Source: Pogonophryne albipinna
Lineage: Eukaryota > Chordata > Actinopteri > Perciformes > Artedidraconidae
Assembly: GCA_028583405.1 (NCBI GenBank)
Contig: CM053252.1
Location: 38,475,240-38,539,239 of the forward strand
DNA: 64,000 nt
Direction: 5' to 3'
Positions 10,530-23,046 of this stretch are shown piece after piece. How positions within the stretch are numbered: position 1 is the first letter of the stretch; the number at the start of each line of letters is the position of its first letter. The notes below the pieces were generated by a model, which made no database searches, was not told where the DNA came from, and saw only the letters and a program-made list of their open reading frames with translations. Both the position numbers and the translations under genes were made by a program.

Positions 10530-11449
10530 TGACTAGCTGTATTGTCTTTAATGCTCTTTTCAAAAGAAAAAAAGACACCAGAGCCTGTTTTAGACATTGT
10601 AACTACGCAAGGAACAAAACTTGAAGTTGTTGCCTGTTATAAATACCTTGGTATCTGGCTTGATGATTGTCTCTCTTTTAAATTTCATGTAAATAACCTG
10701 CTTAAAAAGCTGAGGGTTAGGCTAGGTTTCTTTTACAGGAACAAGTCCTGTTTCTCGCTTGAGGCCAGGAAAAGGCTAGTCACTGTGACCTTTTTACCTG
10801 TGCTGGACTACGGTGATTTGTTATATATGAATACACCTGCCAATTACCTGAGCAAGTTAGATGCTGCGTATCACAGTGCACTGAGATTTTTGACAAATTG
10901 TAAAGCACTTACGCATCACTGTACCCTGTATACCAAGGCGGTTATGCCATCACTTACTGTACGGAGGCTCAGTCACTGGTACTTTTTCATTTACAAAGCC
11001 ATGTTGGATAAACTACCATCTTATATCTGCTCCCTGATCTCTCTGCGAATTGAAAGTACTTATTGCCTGAGATCGCATGCTGTGGTTTTATTAAATGTGC
11101 CAAGTGCTAGGACTGTCTTAGGGAAGAAACTTTTAGATGTGCAGCTCCACTAACATGGAACAGTCTGCAAAAAGAATGGAAAATTACCAAGCTAGTACCA
11201 CTACATGTTTTTAAAGCTCGGTTGGATGCTACAAAATCAGATGCTGTTGGTACCTGTACATGTGGTTAAATATGTAAATTGTAATCCCTGTACATTTTGC
11301 TGTATGATGTCCTTTTGTTGTTCTGTTGTTTATGTTTTTATGTCTTCTTGTGGAACCTACTGCTGCAGGTCTCCCTTGAAAAAGAGATCATTGATCTCAA
11401 TGGGATTTTACCTGGATAAATAAAGGTTTTGAATTGAATTGAATTGAAG
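10530..11449 (+). mobile_element. 5'-truncated Rex1-like LINE (CR1 group)
   Basis: The plus strand encodes the late part of a LINE reverse transcriptase, then a 3' UTR ending CTCAATGGGATTTTACCTGG, AATAAAGG and a GAATT pentamer array. The tail sequence with AAAAAGAGATCATTGATCTC recurs in minus orientation at 28633-28712. The assignment to Rex1/Babar rests on recall of this tail and is less sure than the LINE call itself. No clean target duplication was found. Confidence 0.75.
10542..11153 (+). pseudogene. Rex1-like LINE reverse transcriptase, C-terminal fragment
   Basis: About 200 codons after the catalytic site are open. They contain YKYLGIWLDDCLSFKFHV, a thumb-region motif, FLPVLDYGDLLYMNTP, and the downstream LRSHAVVLLNVPSARTV. 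After the stop at 11153 the next frame continues the family (WNSLQ-like residues, then HVFKARLDAT near 11210), so a frameshift near 11140-11150 truncates the protein. The upstream part of the domain is missing. It is not a host gene: the sequence runs straight into a LINE 3' tail. Confidence 0.75.
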
Positions 11450-12873
11450 AGAAATAAGTTTTACAGTGAATCAGTTAAGACTGGTTTAGGGTGAATCTTC
11501 TTCCTCCTTCAAGCTCTATAATGTAGACGTTCCTCCTAAATGAGATCCATTAATCTCTCTTTTTTCTCTCTGTTCTTAGGCACAGATTTGGATTCATAAT
11601 GACTTTGAAACAACTTGTCTATGATGAATAATACCTGGGCCTGAGAGATTGTTCTATAGAGAGGTGAGATTAGGCTAATATTTGCATTGGCCACTCCAGG
11701 GCGAGGCTCGGAGACAGTCTGATTGTCTCTGCTATAGCTGTCTCACTGCATACAGATCCAGAATTATGCTATATCATTAATTGCACTCAACTTGCAATCT
11801 TCAAGATATGTCTAGTCCTTAATAAAGGCATATCATACTCTTATTACTCTTATGGTTAACTGCGTTTACTTTTAACATGTGAATATATAATGATTCTATG
11901 TCTTGGCAAACTACCTAGATTATATTTAACCTTGGCTATCAATCTTCCCATGCTACGTGATGGTAGTGGTCCAGTCAAACACACATTAACACACTATCCA
12001 CAATAAGACAACACACTTTAACACACAAAACAGCTCAGCTCAAATAGTTACGATAAAGTATGAAATCCTGCACGATCAGACATATTAAATTCCAAGATAA
12101 TGGGGTGTTCAATAGGTAATAACAGACAGTTATCATTTCTGTAATGAAGATATTGTTGGACAAATGGTTGAACCGATCTTCAGTTGTCACTTGAACAATA
12201 TGTACTGGCATAGATTCCAGCTTTACATCGCTCTAAATGACCTCTTTCTGTATCATATATTATTTTTTCTTTAGGTAACATGAACCTTTCTGTTGCATAT
12301 TGTGTCCTCACTTCAGAAAATCCTCAACTTTGCTTCTCTCTTTGAAATGTGTTCAATGTTGCTCCTAATACACTTCCTACACGCTGAGTGTGATTTTATC
12401 ATTTAACTTTACATTAAACATTTCTTCCTGCAGCCATTCAAAAAAGGTCCATCTTTTATCATCACAGCAGGTTTACAGTGACTTCTAAGAACGTATTCTG
12501 TCTTTGACCGAGTAAAATATGTGAGAGTTTTAATAAATGCCTATTTTAATAACCAATAATGCTTTAATGAAATGTCCACATTGATTGTCCCTTTTTCAGT
12601 CCCACTGGAAGAAGGCCTAATGGTATCACTGAAACACCAAATAGCGGTGATGTCGAGTGTATAGTGTTTCAATTATTCTTTTATCCCAATAAGGAGAGAG
12701 CTTCTGAGCCTGCTAGAGTAAAAGCATTGCACCCAACTTCTTTTTTTACAGCGCTCTGGCTGGTTTATATATAAGTCTCTGACATTTCAGAAAAGCGCTG
12801 GTGTCATCACTGTCTGTTGTATGGAAAACTCTGGTCAGTGATAATGGTCAAAGCTAATTGACAGTAGCCCAAG
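11450..12873. other. intronic stretch, no gene seen
   Basis: About 1.4 kb without a recognisable coding region or element ends. AT-rich, with only short chance open frames. Confidence 0.45.
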
Positions 12874-12875
12874 TA

Positions 12876-13034
12876 CACTGAAAAAACTGAAACGTTGACT
12901 TTAATTAAATGTATCATGTCAACAGATTTCACATAACTAAATCATATTATTGCTTTCAGCTAACCTAATACAGTTAAGTAAAGTCTGGTGACATAATACA
13001 TTTAATTCAAGTCAACATTTCAGTTTTTTCAGTG
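12876..13034. mobile_element. 159-bp palindromic MITE, Tc1/mariner-like
   Basis: The element starts CACTGAAAAAACTGAAA and ends TTTCAGTTTTTTCAGTG. The inverted similarity continues inward for about 40 bp through GTTGACTT and AATTAAATGTAT. A TA dinucleotide sits outside each end (12874-12875 and 13035-13036), the target of Tc1/mariner elements. It is too short to encode anything. Confidence 0.75.
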
Positions 13035-13036
13035 TA

Positions 13037-13998
13037 GAATAGATCATAAAAACCAAAGGGGATATGTTATTCTGAAATAAAATGTTAAGATATTGTTGTA
13101 AAAAAAGCAAAACCCATGAACACACTTTTGATGAAGCACTGTTTTGAAGTACTCTCAAGTGCCCCAAAGCAGCTTTTTTTTTTGCAAGACAAAAAACCGC
13201 TATCTGGAAATATGGCTTGACTGAAAAGTAGTCATACTCGAGGCAAGAAATATACGGAGAGTCTGCCTGATTCACAGCCGCCATGCAGCATGTAAACGCA
13301 GGAGCTTTCACACGCCTGCTGGGAAGGCATGAGAGTGAGACATATCCGTTCCCTTTGCCAGGCATGGCCTTGAATAGCAATGAAGGTGGCACAGGGACGT
13401 GACATTACAGACAGTTCATCAACGCCCACGCACACACATGCAAACTTCCTCATACCTAATCACCCTGCTTCAAACCGCCTGATCTGCGTTGATAATCGAC
13501 CCTCTAATGTGCTCAGACGTTGGGTGTAAATTATGGAGGGTTATGTAACTGAAAATGACTCCATCTGTCTCTATTGTGCCAAGCATTACAGAGTTAATAT
13601 GCCAGAAAAAGGCATCATTTCCATCCCTGCCCAGAGTCTTAACTCTCCCCGTGAGACAATCAGCGTTTTCATGATGTCCTCCTCCAGTTGAGTCTAGACC
13701 AGTACAGAGGTTATAAATGTCTTCATAGACATGATTATTTAGTTGAGGATAGAAGATTTAAAGTCACATTCCCGACACCGGGGTACACCATGTTAGTGCT
13801 CGGTCATATAGAAGGTCCAACAAAAACGTATACCAATACAGATAGCAGAACTGTCCTTGGGTTAGCTTTGGGATTGATGATCAATACATAATAATAACTG
13901 TACAGCTGTACAGAACAAACATAAAAGCCTTTTAAATAAAGAACAATTCTGTATTTGACATACATAGACACAACAGCAACTACTATTAACATACACCA
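13037..13998. other. intronic stretch, no gene seen
   Basis: No domain, inverted end pair or tandem array was found in this roughly 960-bp stretch. Confidence 0.45.
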
Positions 13999-14530
13999 TT
14001 AGATAAGGTAAGATAAAGCATTATTGATTTTCATTGGGAAATTCAGGGTTCTTAGCAGCAACAGCAATAAGGGTGAAACACAGGAGAGGATAGATATGAA
14101 TTCACACTAGAATGATAATAATAATAATATAAATAAAGGAATGTATGAAATAAAAAAAAGATCATTGATGCTATAAATTAAAATTAAAGGTGTTTACATA
14201 TATACAGTATAATTATAGATATGTTAAATATATATCAATTTGTGAGTGGGAGTCCAGGTGCAAGTCATAAGTACATGCAGTGCAGGTTGTTACATTGTAT
14301 GTACTTAAATGGGTTTTTATGGGAGGGTCAAGCCTATTATTGTGGAGCCTGATGCCTGGCACAAAGCAGGGTCCAGTGCTTTGTGGTGTGCCGAGGAGGG
14401 ATGAGACTGTGGCTGATCCTAGGTTACAGTTATATACTTTATAATAATAATAATAGATTTATTTTGTTAGCACTTTTACAGGTGCTCAAAGACGCTTAAT
14501 ATATACGGTTGTGAAATCTTACAGTTGGGC
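13999..14530 (-). repeat. degenerate LINE-type tails and ATA-rich repeats
   Basis: At 14003-14050 the motif GGTAAGATAAAG, followed by TTATTGATTTTCATTGGGAAATTC, resembles the reverse strand of a fish LINE 3' end. At 14440-14500 an ATA run is followed by GATTTATTTTGTTAGCACTTTT, like the tail seen in element C near 6050. Between them, TGGAGCCTGATGCCTGGCAC recalls another common fish repeat also glimpsed near 26890. Ends and families cannot be fixed. Confidence 0.35.
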
Positions 14531-15419
14531 ATTTTGGTCGTCACCATCTTGGTTATTTGGAATTAGAAGTGTCAGGGGGCCGGGAGAACAGTACAACTCA
14601 ACGCAGTACAAGACATTTTTAAGTCTACCATAACGTTACCATTCACATTCATGAAATCAAGTCACACACAATACGGAAGCATACCCTGGTTTTACTTTAA
14701 ATTGGATCATCAATTATAAAATGATCATCATTCTGTATTGAAAAAGACTTGAATTAGCTATTGAGACCATACAGTCATTAGGACAATCTTTTCTGAGGTA
14801 ATAGATATTCATTTCCCATAGGCTCTCCAATTCAACTTCCTTTTTGGCTTACATTGTTCAGCCCCAAGGGTTGCCAAGTGAATTTAGTATGCCTATATGC
14901 AATGTATTTTTAATAAGATCATCTAACATCTGGACACACCGTTCCCAGGACACATCCCCTCACATGAGGGTGGATGGAGGCGGGCTGCAGGAGGAACTCT
15001 GTGTTTGTGGATAAACAGACACAAATGAAGCAGAATATATACAGTTCACAGTAAGAGGCTTATCCAGTGAATGTAAATGCAGTCGGTGTGTGATGAGAGT
15101 GCTGAACAGGACGATGAGAGCTCTCCCAGACATGGACGCTGCTTTTTGAAGTTCTGCAAGCTTGTGGAGAAGCAGTACACACCTCAGGCCTGCTGAGAGA
15201 TGAAAGATCAGCCTTTTTGTCTCTGCCTTTTCCTCTTTGTGGTTTGTGGTTGAATAGTCTTCTTTGCTTAGAAACGTTCCTAAATAATTGAAATGTCCCG
15301 GGAGTACCAAAGGTGCAGTCATGATAAGAGCTGTTTGATTCCTCTAGATGAAATGAAAGGAGCTTCAATGCTTCCTTTGTTATCTCCTTTAGCATAAGAT
15401 ACACCAGACCATCCTCTAC
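14531..15419. other. intronic stretch, no gene seen
   Basis: Mixed-composition sequence with chance open frames only. One frame of about 120 codons on the minus strand at 14960-15322 shows no domain and lies in unremarkable sequence. Confidence 0.4.
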
Positions 15420-15843
15420 GAAAGGAAAGGAGATCATTATCAGGTGTATATAACATAAAGCAAGCTTTTAATGAACTAAAGCTGATAACAAAAACAGAAG
15501 GAAGGTAGAAGAAAACAAAGAAAAACTGATCGAGCATAGAGAGGGCACGAAACACCATGGCAGGATCACAGGGAGTCAGGCAGGGATGAAATAACAGCAC
15601 ACATCAATAAACAGACAGGAACAGGGATGATGAACACAAGAGAGCACAGGCATATACACACAGGACTAATCTGATACAAGACACAGCTGGGGAGGGCATG
15701 CAAAAACACACAGGTAGCAGGTGTAGAGAACCAAACAAACAACTAGGAAAACAGAGACTGGAAGTAAAACAAGACACAAGGAGATCATATATTGTTACGT
15801 TTCAAAATAAAACAGGAAACAAAATAACACCAGGATCATGACA
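15420..15843 (-). mobile_element. LTR-like segment, minus orientation
   Basis: Read on the minus strand this begins TGTCATGATCCTGG at 15843 and has the pyrimidine- and TGTGTC-rich texture of the LTR-like segments at 21671-21993 and 51334-51798. It includes a TTCATTAAAAGC segment near 15470 that could be a polyadenylation region. The terminal CA and target duplication could not be identified, so the left limit is a guess. No internal retrotransposon region adjoins it. Confidence 0.4.
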
Positions 15844-16261
15844 ATAATGCTGTCCCACAAAAAGTGACGGCCTATCACCGAAAGTTAAGCTTCTCATTCA
15901 GCATTTTGTATCTCATGCCATAACTTGACAATGCAAAATGTTTTAAGAGGTGCGGCAGCACCTGCATTATGAACAATTACATTTTTCACTGTGGTTAGGA
16001 AAGTGGTAAGAAAAGGACATGCGACCTGATTTTATTTATAATTAAACTGCAGCCCACATCTTATGTAACCTCTCTATGTACGTGACATTTGTATCCAGAC
16101 CCCCTTATGTAGCTTTAATTACATGTGAGTCAGCTCCGTGATCTGCCTCATTACAGCTCTCTCACATGCAGCTCTGAGAAGTGTCAGCAACACGTTATCG
16201 CCTTTTATACACAGTCGTTTAACTTCAAACACACATGCTTGCACGTGGGCGCACACAGACG
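15844..16261. other. intronic stretch, no gene seen
   Basis: About 420 bp without recognisable genes or repeats, ending at a microsatellite. Confidence 0.45.
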
Positions 16262-16320
16262 TACACACACATACACACACACACACACACACATACATGG
16301 ACACACACACTAACACACAC
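16262..16320. repeat. (AC)n microsatellite, interrupted
   Basis: AC repeats with ATAC and TGG interruptions. Apparent His/Thr-rich and Cys/Val-rich peptides in this area are products of the array. Confidence 0.9.
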
Positions 16321-16505
16321 TCTCTGAAGGCTCATTTATGTCAATCAAAATGAATGCTTCTGACTTCATTATACTGACATGCTGGGATTTCTAGAGAGGA
16401 CCTTTTTTCTATTTGATATATTAAGTAATCACAGTGTAGCATCCTAGATGAATGGAGAAAGTCATTCGTCAGCAAAATAGAACAGACATAGGCCCGTTCA
16501 TCATT

Positions 16506-17262
16506 ATTATTCAGCAATGTTCACGTCTTGACTACGGCAACTCCCTCCTGGTTTCTCTACCAGCCATCAGACCTCTACAGCTCATCCAGAATTTGTGTCT
16601 CTACTGTGACATGCTTTAATGTTTTTCTCACCTCTTTTCACCCTCTGTCTGAGACCAGAGCCCAGTCTGTTCTGATTGATTAGCTGTCCAGCTCTGTTGT
16701 GATCGGCCAACCGCTTAGGGAAGTGTCGGAAATGTTCCCCCCCTTAGTTTATCACATAGAATGTGTTAAAGCACTATAATAGAAGCACAAGTGTTATAGT
16801 AACTATGTCAAGTAAACAAAATATGTGCATATGTACACAAGGGAACATCCCAAAAAGCACAATAGCCCCTCTAAGTTCTCCCACTGCTCCTCACTCCCTT
16901 CAACCATGGCTGCTTGAATCCGCTTCAAGACACTACTGACCTACTGTGAGGGGATCAGGTCCTTCACACACTTCTCTCTGCTACGGCCAATTGGCTTGCT
17001 ACTCCCTCACTGCGAGTTGGACCCAGGTAACCCTCAACTTAAACACACCGGTTTGCTATCCTGGCTCCAAAATGGTTGCACAAGCTCTCCATTGATATTA
17101 ACACAAGCAGAAACATCTTCCGTAGTAAACTGAAAACCCACCTGTTTTGCCAACAAATGGTTTGGCTTATTTGAAAACAATATACCTGCATATTTCTTGT
17201 TGTTCTGAGTTTGTATCTTTATGGTTTATTGCACTTATTATAAGTTGCTTTGGACAAAAGAC
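16506..17262 (+). mobile_element. decayed L2/CR1-group LINE, interrupted by a MITE copy
   Basis: At 16516-16600 the plus strand reads like a conserved L2 block (DYGNSLL, then IRPLQLIQN), and at 17060-17160 like the protein end (LAPKW, SIDI, RSKLKTHLF). The 3' tail TAAGTTGCTTTGGACAAAAG at about 17241 matches the ending seen at 58690-58700 in the minus-strand LINE. Stops and frameshifts are frequent, so this is much older than the copies at 8933 and 58657. Confidence 0.65.
16606..16830 (-). mobile_element. partial MITE copy, same family as 26094-26501
   Basis: On the minus strand this shares AACACTTG.GCTTCTATT, the CGGTTGGCCGATCACAACAG-type segment and the GAGCCCAGTCTG-type segment with 51945-52119, and AACATTAAAGCATG with 26094-26501. 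It sits between the two L2 blocks, so it probably inserted into that LINE. Ends are not resolved. Confidence 0.5.
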
Positions 17263-20248
17263 TCAGAGTTCAGTTTTTTCCACAGCTCCAAAACACCGCA
17301 GGAATTAGCATTAAACCGTGGATTGGGTGCAGGCTATGTGATGCAGTCCTGAAACATGAAACAGGACACCTATTGTGAGATTTCTGTAAAAATGTAATTA
17401 TGTATAATTTCAGATATTCCAGTAAGCCAGAGGGTCGACATATCTACTTGCTTTCATTTGCATCTCATGGTGGATGTTGTTTTTTAAGCTTAGAACGAAA
17501 AGTAAAATTCAGGGTCTTTAAGCGTTTAAGAAGAAAGAAGTACAAAGGTGAATCACTTTTAGAGACTTGTTCTGCAAGTCAACCAGCTCCTTGTTTAGAC
17601 TAGCTTTTAATTAGGTTATGGTCAAATTAAAAACACTCAAATTGTTCCCACTTTAAGATAAGAAATATGACATATTACCGGTTTCAGGCTGGTGTCTGCA
17701 AAGGCTGCAGCTTCCCTCCAGGCTTGATTAAAGTGTGCGCTGCATACTTCTCAGGTTTGGATCGGGCTGCAGTTGAATGTTAAACCTCCGAGTGAAACTG
17801 TGCCTTGAATTAAACAACTTTTCCTTCCACCTCTTCTGCCCTCTGTGTTTATCTTCAAATAATTCTTCTGCGCTATCTCTGCTGTGTTCTGTCTCGCCTG
17901 GTCCTATTTTATCTTACTAAAGGAAATACATTACACGATTCATTTGGACTCCCTGTAATGAGGGCCGTGACCCTCAGGCGGCTCCTGTAGCACCAGGCTA
18001 ATGGGAGTTATACTCCTTCATTAGTAAAACCAACAGTAATTCACAACTGATATCTTGCTCCAGCAGTTCCCCTTGATTTCTGGCTTTCCTTGAGTTCTTC
18101 ACCCTTTAAAGTCTGCTGTCCTTTGAACAGGACATTATGTCATTGTTCTTACAGCCAATTAAAAGTTATTGTAAAGTGGGCGAATCTCTTGAAGGGAGGG
18201 TCATTGAGCTGTATATTTATTCAGGTTACTTAATGATACATATTTATTTTCTTGCTGTTTTTCTATATATAAAATGTATCATTATTCATTGTAATTATTT
18301 TTGTTATTTAAATAGTCTTTTGGGCACCTGTATATATTGGAGATAGATGGTGAGATCAGCGCACCAGCACGAGCATGTTTTCTCCAGGTTGGAACAAACA
18401 TGCCAACGGAAAGGCTATAGGGCAAGAGTATATGTGAAATTGTACTTTGTTTACAAGAAAATGTACGAGAAGGATATTCTTGCCTGGACTTGGATCATTA
18501 TTCCCTGCGTGAGATTCGCTTTCTGGTGCCTCAGCGGCAGTTTTCTGTTGAGTTAAATGTTCAGATTTATTTCTTATTTCGCTGCTACAGAGGGTATTGC
18601 CTTCTGTTCTGAAACTCTAAATATATTCCTTTGAAGGAGTGTGACATGCCCAAAGTGTTCACTTAAGCACAGAGGTTAGAGAACAGAACAAAGATGGCTG
18701 GCTTTCTTCTTCAGGCCTGAATGTGTGACAGTTTAGTCCGTAAGAATCAAAGTGAGTTTTCATTGATGCCCCATGTGGCCAATGTTCCTGTCACTTCCAA
18801 CACTCCAGTGACTGGTTTGTGATGTGTGCCTCAATTCATTTTTCTCCCTGTCGTGACTCTCGTGGCGCTTGTTATGTTGTCGTTTTTTCTCCATTAATCT
18901 TCTGCCCTTTGACAGCACGGTGACGCAGTGGCAATGGAGACATACATTTCTCCTGAAGGCTCAGAGCCTGTATTTCTACGTACCGGACAGTGTTCAGAAG
19001 TCATTCAATGGTCAGCTGCTGCAACTTTTGATAATGTTTTCATTTATTTACTGAGTAAACTTCCTGGTAAAACAGTTTAATACAGGTGATGGGAAATAAT
19101 GGTGAGAAATACTGTACTTAAATACTTTCAAATACTACAAAATTAACTGTGAATTTAATTTGGCAGCATTGATCCAGATGGATATTTACCTCTAACTACA
19201 AAACTAATAACATTTTAATGATTGAGCGTTTCCACCGCTCTCAACATTGAGGTGGCTAAGCTAATAGTTAAACCAAATCCATGGTTATGTTCCTGCCTGT
19301 TCATTTAAATGAGTTAGATTGAGCAACTGTGAGGTGGTGCGCTTGTGTTATTAGCCCAACAGTACAGAAGATCACTGGGTAACTTTATTCTTGGAAGTTA
19401 AACGTGTTGGCTCTCCAGTTCCTTTCCATCGTATAAGCTTATTGCAGAGCATCAGACCTTACCTAGCACACAAAGGTGCAGTGTCTCAATTAGGATTCCT
19501 CTCTTAGTGTATTGTACACCTGCGCAGTGTTTGATTTCAACTTCTGGGTAGCATTGTCTCAAACGGCACACCGCTGCTGAGCTGTAACCTGACGTGAGGA
19601 TCGCTAGCAAGCAACTTTATAGTTAGCGGTACTAAATCATTACAGACTGCTTAATTAAGCCAATATAAACAGTGGCTTCTTTTTGACACAATATAGTTGG
19701 ATGTTTTTCAGCAAAACACATCATTTATATTTGAATAGTGAGACGTTGACCGAAGCAGCAGCAGTCATGGCTGGTACCGCAACTTCTGTTAGCAAAGATG
19801 GTGAGGTTGAGAAGTGCTGTATTCAATCTGGAGCATTGCAGATGAAGAAGAACTCATTTGTCCACTGTGTTTGACAACAGGCTTCACAGAGTAAATGTAG
19901 GAACTGTAGAGCAAGCAAAAAGATAAGACTTGAATGTAAGAGTCGGGGAACATGTATATCCTTGAGAATGTGAAGTGTTGCCATGGGAAAACTCTGGAGT
20001 AGATCAGATACTGTGAATAATTTAGGAGATTGCTTTTTTCAAATATTAAATGTCCCAGCAATAAATATTACCAGTAAATCAATAGAAAGCTTTGAAAGAG
20101 AGATGTGTAAAGTGAAGCTCAGAGATTGTCAGATGGTATCAAGACATGATGAGTCATGATTTTACAATCTCTCTAACATGCAGCAGCTGGTATATAGCTA
20201 TCAAAACCTCAGCTTGTTAATGTGTTTACTGCAGCCAGATCAATGCCT
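17263..20248. other. intronic stretch, no gene seen
   Basis: About 3 kb with no recognisable coding region. A short AAATACTGTACTTAAATACTTTC patch near 19110 looks like debris of the element A family. Short open frames, such as 69 codons at 18347, have no domain. Confidence 0.4.
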
Positions 20249-20320
20249 AACACCCCTTTACACTTCTCTAAACACCCCTTTACACTTCTCTAAACACCCC
20301 TTTACACTTCTCTAAACACC
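20249..20320 (+). repeat. 22-bp tandem repeat, about 3.2 copies
   Basis: The unit AACACCCCTTTACACTTCTCTA is repeated with no visible differences between copies. A short array with such identity suggests recent duplication by slippage. Confidence 0.9.
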
Positions 20321-21670
20321 ACTACAACGAAATGTAGAAAAGTGTCAACTATGCAAGAACGAAAGAAATGTGCAGATTTAAAGGGGCATATTTAACAAAG
20401 AGGATATTAAGAACTTGTATAAAGTCAGTTGGGACTAAAGCACATTATTCCACATTCAAATCCACTGACCTTCTAGCATAAGCTTGTCCCTGGCTGCATC
20501 ATATTTCAAATGCATTCATATTTCTGCAACTTAAAAAAACAAAATGCTTGCCAGCCCATTGCATTTAAATGTAGATTAGCAAATGCATGTAATTGGATTC
20601 TACAGTGTGCAGAGCATTATCTGGAGCTGTGTAAATTGGCTGTAATGCAAAAGGCTGAACTCAGCAGATGGATGGACGCTTGCTCTTGGCAACTTCTCAC
20701 CGCCTGTGTGTGTGAGGAGCTGAACACGCCTCATTTACGAGTGTAGAGAAGTACTTACACAGCTTTCTCTCTAAGGTGACTACCCTCCCTCATATCCAAC
20801 CCCTGAACCGCTCTGCGGTGTGAATAACAGGCATGCAATCGATTGAGTAAAATCGAAAAAGTTCATGGTTTAATCCAAGGACAGGGATTCGTGCCAGGGT
20901 GAGAAAATGAACCCCATGCATCTCCTTGGATTGAGCCTTGATTATGCTTATGGTGATTACAGTTTTATTAGCCTCACAGCCAGACCTTTCTCCATATTTA
21001 GTTTTAGTACTGTGCCATGGCTGGAGAGGTCTAACTGAACCCATCATCATCATCATCATCACCTGCTAGCGGCGCTAAGCCTAGGATTCAGCAACTGTGT
21101 CCTTTGAAACTGTACCAAGCAGATAGTGTACAGGGAAGAGAATTCTGACAGAATAATGAGGATAATGTGCAGGGAGGTTTTCATTTAGAAGTATTTAAAC
21201 ACTGCCAGAGCCCATACCGTGTTCCTGTTAGTGTTTACTTCCTGTTTGTCTTCTTCTGTTGATTTCTCTGACTTCCAGCTCTTTCTCTTTTAACCTCTTT
21301 CCTTCTCTTGTTCTCTTTGTCTTTTCTTTACTCGGGACAGTTTAGCCATCGTGAATCCAAAGTGTTGTGCTTTCCACAAATATCAAAATGAATATTCAAA
21401 AAGACTGCCCATAGTCCCTTGATCCTCCTTAGCAGCGGCCTGTTAACATTAGCAGCGGTCCGAATTAACTGAATTTGAAATGTCCAGTGTGACCAATCAG
21501 AATGGAGTTTTAAACTAAACTGTGAAATTAATCTAGTTAAATGATGTTGATACCTATGCGAGGAGACTGTTTTAATATACCATGATTTTTTTCATCCATC
21601 CCTGCGACAACAGATCCCAGTTTTTAACTTATCGGTTCCGTATTTTATTTTGAAAAGCTTTCTTCCTCTG
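20321..21670. other. intronic stretch with a short (CAT)n run
   Basis: No gene is seen. A run of seven ATC/CAT units lies at 21039-21061. The rest has no resolved repeat. Confidence 0.45.
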
Positions 21671-21993
21671 TGTCATGTCTGTTTTTACTTCCTGTCTTTG
21701 TGTGTTTTCCTGCCTGTTTTGATTGTCTGTCCTGGCTCTATTAGTTCCACCTGTTCCCCATCTGCCCTTTGACCACCTGACCTCCTGTACACCTGCTCTT
21801 TATCCCCTCGTTAGATTTGGTTAAATATAAGTCCTGTTTTCAGTTAAGTTTTTGGGTTCTGGCAATGTTCTGCTCTGGTTTGCCCTGTCTGCATTCCTTT
21901 CCTTATCTGGACTAAGCTTTTAAATAAAGGTAGTTTCTGTTAAGAGTAACTGTCAACTGCATTTGGCTTCAACCTGCTCTGCTGTCCGTGACA
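21671..21993 (+). mobile_element. probable solo LTR
   Basis: The segment begins TGTCATGTCTG and ends CTGTCCGTGACA, so its termini are the short inverted repeat TGTCA/TGACA with canonical TG and CA. It carries a TATA-like TTAAATATAAG near 21823 and AATAAAGG near 21924, in the order promoter then polyadenylation signal. No internal region follows. The flanks CTCTG and CCTGG are not a clean 5-bp duplication, so either the ends are slightly misplaced or the duplication has decayed. A Ty3/gypsy origin is likely but unproven. Confidence 0.55.
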
Positions 21994-23046
21994 CCTGGGG
22001 CATTATGTTCTCCTGAATGAAATATCTCATATCGCCTGGAAGGACTTTCTTCCAATTTGGCACGAACGTTGACTTGAGAATAAAGGATAAACTGATTATA
22101 ATTTAGTGGCGCATGAAGCCAGAAAGGGGACGACTGTAGATTTGAAAGAATACACAGATTACAGGTGGACTTTTGCCTATAGAGTATGCGCACAATCTCA
22201 TTTTCCGGTCACAGCTCAGTCAAATGAATGGAAAGTGAAAACAACTCTGGATTAGGCCATTATGGTATTTTTACTTTTAAACGCTAATGATTTAAATTAA
22301 AAATGCTGATTTACAGACGTCTCTTTCCCATGAAAGTAAATGGGAAAACGTTTTTTTTGGCCACTACGAAAATGTGCTTTAACGGCCGCCGCACTTCCTT
22401 GGGCTTGGTCTTACCAGTATGTGACATTTCCAACTGTATTTCCATTAGAGGCCCATGTGTCTGAGGTATGTGATTACACTTCAGACTGAACTTCTGTGAA
22501 TATTGCGTGACAAAGAGGACCATACTGAAGGTTTCCTCTCTGAGCATGGGGTGCAGTATAAAAGTGTAGGTCACACGACGCAGGATGAGTCACTCCTGTT
22601 CCACAGGCCTCATTATTTTCTTATGGTTCTCCCATAAAGGTCACTTCCTTTTTGAATGTGAATATAGTGAGCAGGTCGGTGGGATGTGGAAAGAGCAAAA
22701 ATAAAATGGCTTTTCTTATCAGCCGCTGGAGGGCTCTGTGGGTGAATCTATCCTCTCCTCTTTCTTTTCCCTGGCAAATGAAGCCAGTCAGTGTCTTGAC
22801 GTCCGCCGGCAATGGCGTCGTTAGAAGCACAAGGTTGTGTGAAGGTCGAGTAAATACCATTAGGCCTCCGACCTGCCTCCCTCTGGGAGAAGTGATAGAG
22901 GAGCTTAAAGTGGAAAGTGCTGCCGGAGCCCTGCAGGTGGATCTGTGTTTTAAAATGGCTTAGCGTTACATTCTGTCTCTGCTCCCCAGAGGGAGACGAG
23001 AGGGGAAATAAACAGAGCTCTGCGTCTGTGGGACATCTCTTCTGTT
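21994..23046. other. intronic stretch, no gene seen
   Basis: Chance open frames of up to 112 codons overlap on both strands at 22650-23090. None has a domain or splice context, and none resembles a caln1 exon. Confidence 0.4.

Noticed and set aside
14960..15600. Minus-strand frames of 93 to 125 codons as host exons
   Set aside because: They overlap each other in different frames and show no domain; the 3' part runs into LTR-like sequence.
20249..20320. CRISPR-like array
   Set aside because: The units are contiguous without spacers, and the genome is eukaryotic.
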